DNA from: Desulfobulbaceae bacterium
Lineage (GTDB): Bacteria > Desulfobacterota > Desulfobulbia > Desulfobulbales > Desulfobulbaceae
NCBI GenBank assembly: GCA_003508005.1
Contig: DNUE01000013.1
Span: forward strand, 1-64,000
Direction of reading: 5' to 3'
Length of the DNA: 64,000 nucleotides
Shown: positions 59,465 to 64,000 of the stretch, in pieces
Numbering within the stretch: the first letter of the stretch is position 1
Layout of the letters: each line of letters opens with the position of its first letter
Program-made: the position numbers and the translations under genes
The notes under the pieces: generated by a model
Told to the model about the DNA's origin: nothing
The model's input: only the letters and a program-made list of their open reading frames with translations
The model's database searches: none

Positions 59465-60580
59465 TTACAAGCCGGTGAGGCCGTGGACAAGGATGTCTTC
59501 GCCCAGTTGACGGACTTCTACACTGTGCAGGCGGGGAAACCGATGCGGCGGACGATGGAATTCGCCGGCAAGAAGAGGGGTGCCTTGTTCGCCGATAAAC
59601 ATCGGCGCTACAAATAAATACACCTCATCTACAAGTCTGGCGCGCAGCATGGAGGCATGCACCTCTGCCCCCCCCTCAACCAGGACCGAAGTGATTCCAT
59701 TCCGGCCGATCTGGGACATGACCTCCCGGCAATCAACCCGTCCGTCACCGCCGTTGCCCACCCGATAGACGAGGGCACCGGACCTGGCGAGGGCTTTCTC
59801 GGCAGCGATGGGCGCATCTGGATCGCAAAAAATCCAGGTGGGCGCCTGGCTTTGCTGGGTGATGAGTTTCGCCCGGGGAGAGAGGCGTAGACGGGTATCC
59901 AGGACGATCCGCACAGGGTCTCGGCCGGAATCAGAAGCGGGCAGCCGGGTGGTCAGGGAAGGGTCGTCGATGAGCGCGGTACCGATGCCGATGAGAATGG
60001 CATCCAGGGTGTTGCGCAGATGGTGGGTATAGAGCCATGCCGCTTCACCGGTGATGTGACCGGCCATTCCCGGTCCTTGCGAGATCCTTCCGTCAAGGCT
60101 CATGCCGGCCTTCATTGCCACCCAGGGCAGTCCGGTGGTGATATGCTTGGCATAGGGACGGTTGATGGCCTCGCACTCTGCCGCCAGCACGCCGCTGACA
60201 ACCTCAACCCCCTGGGAGGCGAGAAATGCGCTGCCGCCGCCCGCGACCGTTGGGTTGGGGTCGTTCATCCCTACCACCACCCGCATGATGCCCGCCTTGA
60301 GGACAGCCCGGGTGCAGGGAGGAGTGCGCCCGGTGTGGTTGCAGGGTTCCAGGGTGACGTACAGGGTGGCACCGGCCGCCTGATCGCCGGCTTCAAACAG
60401 GGCATTCACCTCGGCATGGGGTGTGCCGGCCCGATGATGATAGCCGCGGCCGACGACACGCCCTTCCCTGACTACCACCGCGCCTACGCAGGGGTTGGGC
60501 GCGGTCCGTCCCAGCCCTTTTCGAGCCTCCGCCAGAGCGATGCGCATGAACTGGGCGTCCTGGGGCTGGATGGTCAGCAT
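59465..60580 (-). CDS. ribD: Riboflavin biosynthesis deaminase/reductase
   Basis: About 371 residues from the ATG MLTIQPQDAQF; a TTG two codons upstream is also possible. The deaminase domain has TPHAEVNAL and PCNHTGRTPPC zinc ligands. The reductase domain starts around residue 150 (WVAMKAGMSLDGRIS) and ends with LVEGGAEVHASMLRARLVDEV. RibD converts the GTP cyclohydrolase II product through deamination and reduction to 5-amino-6-ribitylaminouracil phosphate. The rest of riboflavin synthesis is not in the window. It is 23 nt downstream of nrdR. Confidence 0.95.
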   Translation of the reverse strand: MLTIQPQDAQFMRIALAEARKGLGRTAPNPCVGAVVVREGRVVGRGYHHRAGTPHAEVNALFEAGDQAAGATLYVTLEPCNHTGRTPPCTRAVLKAGIMRVVVGMNDPNPTVAGGGSAFLASQGVEVVSGVLAAECEAINRPYAKHITTGLPWVAMKAGMSLDGRISQGPGMAGHITGEAAWLYTHHLRNTLDAILIGIGTALIDDPSLTTRLPASDSGRDPVRIVLDTRLRLSPRAKLITQQSQAPTWIFCDPDAPIAAEKALARSGALVYRVGNGGDGRVDCREVMSQIGRNGITSVLVEGGAEVHASMLRARLVDEVYLFVAPMFIGEQGTPLLAGEFHRPPHRFPRLHSVEVRQLGEDILVHGLTGL

Positions 60581-60603
60581 GGTCAAGTAATTGGCAGAAG
60601 CGG

Positions 60604-61074
60604 TTACTTGTGGGAATTGTCCTTGTCGCCGAGGAAGCCCTTGAGCTCTTCCATGAACTCATTCACATCCTTGAACTGACGATATACCGAGGCAAAGCGG
60701 ACGTAGGCCACCTCGTCCAGTGCGGGCAGAGCTTCCATCACCCATTCGCCGATCCGACTGGTGGGGACCTCCTTGCCGCCATAATCCTGAAGACGGCCCT
60801 CAATCGTATCAACAAAGCGGTCTATATCCGCCATGCTTACCGGCCGCTTCTCGCAGGCCTTCTCCAGGCCGTTCACGATCTTGCCCCGGTCCCAGGCCTC
60901 GCGGCGGCCATCCTTTTTGATCAGCATGGGGAGCATCACCTCGATGCGCTCATAGGTGGTGAATCGTTGCTTGCACTTGATGCAGGTCCGGCGGCGGCGG
61001 GTTATGGTATTGTCCTTGTTCAGGCGGGAATCGATGACTTTGTTGTTCAGATGGCCACAGTAAGGACATTTCAT
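60604..61074 (-). CDS. nrdR: Ribonucleotide reductase transcriptional repressor
   Basis: 156 residues, complete. The zinc ribbon CPYCGHLNNKVIDSR and RRRRTCIKCKQRFTTYER starts it, followed by the ATP-cone domain (VMLPMLIKKDGRREAWDRGKI and SVYRQFKDVNEF). NrdR senses ATP/dATP and represses nrd genes. Neighbours glyA and ribD form a common cluster in Desulfobacterota and firmicute genomes. Confidence 0.96.
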   Translation of the reverse strand: MKCPYCGHLNNKVIDSRLNKDNTITRRRRTCIKCKQRFTTYERIEVMLPMLIKKDGRREAWDRGKIVNGLEKACEKRPVSMADIDRFVDTIEGRLQDYGGKEVPTSRIGEWVMEALPALDEVAYVRFASVYRQFKDVNEFMEELKGFLGDKDNSHK

Positions 61075-61099
61075 TTGCTCACCTCCTGCTCAAACATTT

Positions 61100-62347
61100 C
61101 TATGACACACGCAGTTCGGGATAGAGAGGCAAGCGATCGCACAGGATCTGCACTTCGCCCCTGACGCGGGCACTGATTTTGGGGGACCTGGCAGCGATGA
61201 CCGTGTTCATCCAGTCGGCGATCACAACCATCTCCGCCTCCTTGAGTCCGCGAGTGGTAACCGAAGGCGTGCCGATGCGAATGCCGCCGGTCACAAAGCG
61301 GGATTGCGTATCAAAGGGGATGGCGTTTTTATTGACCGTCATCCCGGCCTGCTCCAGCAGAGCCTCGGCCTCCTTGCCGGTTATCTCCTTATTTTTCAAG
61401 TCGACCAGGAACAGGTGATTGTCCGTGCCACCGGAAACGATGCGAAACCCATGTTCCATGAGCCTGTCCGCAAGGACTGCGGCGTTGCGCACCACCTGCT
61501 GCTGGTAGGTCTTGAACTCCGCCTGCATGGCCTCCTTGAGCCCAACCGCCTTGGCGGCGATGACATGGACCAGTGGTCCGCCCTGGATTCCGGGAAATAT
61601 TTTGGAATCAATGGCCTTGGCGTACCTCTCCCGGGCCAGGATCAGACCGCCGCGGGGACCGCGCAGGGTCTTATGGGTGGTGGAGGTGACGAAATCGGCA
61701 TAGGGTACCGGTGAAGGATGCACGCCGGCGGCAATCAGGCCCGCGATATGGGCCATGTCAACCATGAAATAGGCGCCGATCCCATCGGCAATCCTCCGGA
61801 ATCCCTCGAAGTCGATAAAGCGCGGGTAGGCGCTGGCCCCGGCCACGATCATTTTCGGCTTGTTCTCGAACGCGATGCGCTCAACTTCCTCCATGTTGAT
61901 GACCTCGGTCTGCCGGTCGACACCATAGGAGATGAAATTGTACAATTGGCCGGAAAAGTTGACCGCGCTGCCGTGGGTCAGGTGTCCTCCATGGGCAAGA
62001 TCCATGCCCAGGACCTTGTCGCCTGGCTTAAGGGTGGCAAAATAGACCGCCATATTCGCCTGGCTGCCGGAATGGGCCTGGACGTTGGCATATTCGGCGC
62101 CGAACAGTTCGCGGGCTCGGGCGATGGCCAGTGCCTCCACCTCGTCGGCAAAATCACAGCCACCGTAGTAGCGGCGGTTCGGGTAGCCTTCCGCATACTT
62201 GTTGGTGAAGATCGAGCCCTGGGCTGCAAGCACCGCCAGGGAAGCGATATTCTCCGACGCGATCAACTCCAGCTGATTGGTCTGGCGGTCGAGTTCCTGC
62301 TGGATCAACCGGTGAATAGCGGGATCCGTCTGTTCCAACGCTCTCAT
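61100..62347 (-). CDS. glyA: Serine hydroxymethyltransferase
   Basis: 415 residues, full length. Cofactor Lys in VTSTTHKTLRGPRGG, with NRYAEGYPNRRYYGGC, MDLAHGGHLTHG and DMAHIAGLIAAG. It converts serine and THF to glycine and methylene-THF, feeding the folate pool used by folD and metF at the left of the window, and is standard in pathway terms. It is 25 nt upstream of nrdR in the same direction. Confidence 0.97.
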   Translation of the reverse strand: MRALEQTDPAIHRLIQQELDRQTNQLELIASENIASLAVLAAQGSIFTNKYAEGYPNRRYYGGCDFADEVEALAIARARELFGAEYANVQAHSGSQANMAVYFATLKPGDKVLGMDLAHGGHLTHGSAVNFSGQLYNFISYGVDRQTEVINMEEVERIAFENKPKMIVAGASAYPRFIDFEGFRRIADGIGAYFMVDMAHIAGLIAAGVHPSPVPYADFVTSTTHKTLRGPRGGLILARERYAKAIDSKIFPGIQGGPLVHVIAAKAVGLKEAMQAEFKTYQQQVVRNAAVLADRLMEHGFRIVSGGTDNHLFLVDLKNKEITGKEAEALLEQAGMTVNKNAIPFDTQSRFVTGGIRIGTPSVTTRGLKEAEMVVIADWMNTVIAARSPKISARVRGEVQILCDRLPLYPELRVS

Positions 62348-62412
62348 GATTTCAATTCCTTCAACTCTTTAATATCCTGAACTTTTTTAACCTTGCGGGC
62401 CGCGTTGACAAT

Positions 62413-62451
62413 AAAAAAACCGGTACCTTTAGTTATACAAGGCTCCCGGTT
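62413..62451 (-). terminator. Intrinsic terminator downstream of rpiB
   Basis: On the minus strand AACCGG pairs with CCGGTT, with an inner CCTT/AAGG pair set, and seven T follow. It lies between rpiB and glyA, so glyA and the genes after it may use their own promoter or partial readthrough. Confidence 0.78.
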
Positions 62452-62487
62452 CCCGTGCAAGTGCCGCGTGGCGGCCCTGTCAATATT

Positions 62488-62913
62488 TCAGCTCAACATA
62501 TCGAGGCGGTGCTGATGGCGGCCGCCGGCAAATTCCGTCTCCAGCCATTGCCCGACGATATCAAGGGCAAGCGACGGTCCGATGACCCTGGCACCCAGAC
62601 AGAGTACGTTGGCGTTGTTGTGTTCCCGGCTCATCCGGGCGGAAAATCCCTCGTGGCAGAGGGCGGCCCGGATATCCCGGTAACGGTTGGCGGCAATGGA
62701 CATGCCGATGCCCGTGCCGCAGATCAAGATGCCCCGCTCGCATTGACCGCTGCGGACCTGCCCACAGACCCTTTCGGCGAAATCGGGATAATCGACGGAC
62801 TGCGCTGAATCGCAGCCTGCATCGAACACCTCGTGCCCCTGCTGCCGGAGAAAATCGACGACCTGCAGCTTCAGATCAAATCCGCCATGATCGCTGCCCA
62901 CGGAAATCTTCAT
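62488..62913 (-). CDS. rpiB: Ribose-5-phosphate isomerase B
   Basis: 141 residues: MKISVGSDHGGFDLKLQVVDFL, DYPDFAERVC, then ILICGTGIGMSIAANRY and RAALCHEGFSARMSREHNNANVLCLGARVIG. The catalytic Cys of GTGIGMSIAANR-type RpiB is replaced by the usual ICGTG context, and HGG and the Arg/His set are present. It interconverts ribose-5-phosphate and ribulose-5-phosphate. It is 21 nt behind the fabF gene. Confidence 0.95.
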   Translation of the reverse strand: MKISVGSDHGGFDLKLQVVDFLRQQGHEVFDAGCDSAQSVDYPDFAERVCGQVRSGQCERGILICGTGIGMSIAANRYRDIRAALCHEGFSARMSREHNNANVLCLGARVIGPSLALDIVGQWLETEFAGGRHQHRLDMLS

Positions 62914-62934
62914 CCTGCCCTCCAGGTCCAGGCT

Positions 62935-64000
<1,066 letters not shown>

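Overview
The window is GC-rich (intergenic stretches are AT-richer), densely coding and bacterial. A folD-cooS-metF block of Wood-Ljungdahl genes, sigma-54 promoters with PAS-AAA activators, a probable selenocysteine codon, and the families DUF134, DUF5320, CGGC and NifX/NifB-like with ferredoxin-type MinD ATPases all point to an anaerobic, possibly autotrophic sulfate- or sulfur-metabolising Desulfobacterota, most likely Desulfobulbales-like. That taxonomic call is an inference from gene content. I found no rRNA, tRNA, CRISPR array or intact insertion sequence.

Layout. 1-3285 (minus): folD, cooS and the start of a metF-type gene. 3877-14250 (plus): RNase G, an M23 envelope peptidase, an LptF/LptG permease with an extra Cys-rich tail, a GT9 glycosyltransferase and an RND efflux pair. 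14247-20434: a Mut7-C protein, the NAD(P)HX repair enzyme, a CBS protein, a sensor kinase, and a TrpX-like binding protein interrupted by an in-frame TGA. 20736-25029: a TonB-dependent receptor, a 39-residue peptide with an ideal ribosome binding site, a radical SAM/SPASM protein 3 nt behind it (a candidate ribosomally made, post-translationally modified peptide, RiPP), and a response regulator. 25185-37961: ComM, a YfiC-like methyltransferase, DUF1015, queD-queE, an HD-GYP protein, a MerR-like/cyclase fusion, a DUF255 protein and a BioB-like radical SAM enzyme.

38160-53300 is the accessory heart. It holds a tiny secreted peptide gene, a metallo-beta-lactamase-fold hydrolase, a CGGC protein, and a DUF134 regulator with two Gly-rich DUF5320 proteins behind an operator-like inverted repeat. 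Next come two sigma-54 units. One is DUF302 plus an ACR3-like permease, divergent from a PAS-AAA-Fis activator. The other is a seven-gene run of NifX/NifB-like proteins, two ferredoxin-containing MinD/Mrp ATPases, a degenerate receiver and a DUF5320 protein, behind a consensus sigma-54 promoter and next to a second activator. The block ends with a YeeE/YedE pair whose first member has UGA where the family has its conserved Cys, so it is probably a selenoprotein.

53486-64000 (all minus) is mostly housekeeping: a cNMP/PilZ protein, DnaJ-like, ssb, an SPL-like radical SAM protein, rlmH, a YkgJ-type protein, yqgE, then ribD, nrdR, glyA, rpiB and a partial fabF. A short hairpin-bearing element recurs, diverged, at several intergenic sites and twice runs into a gene end.
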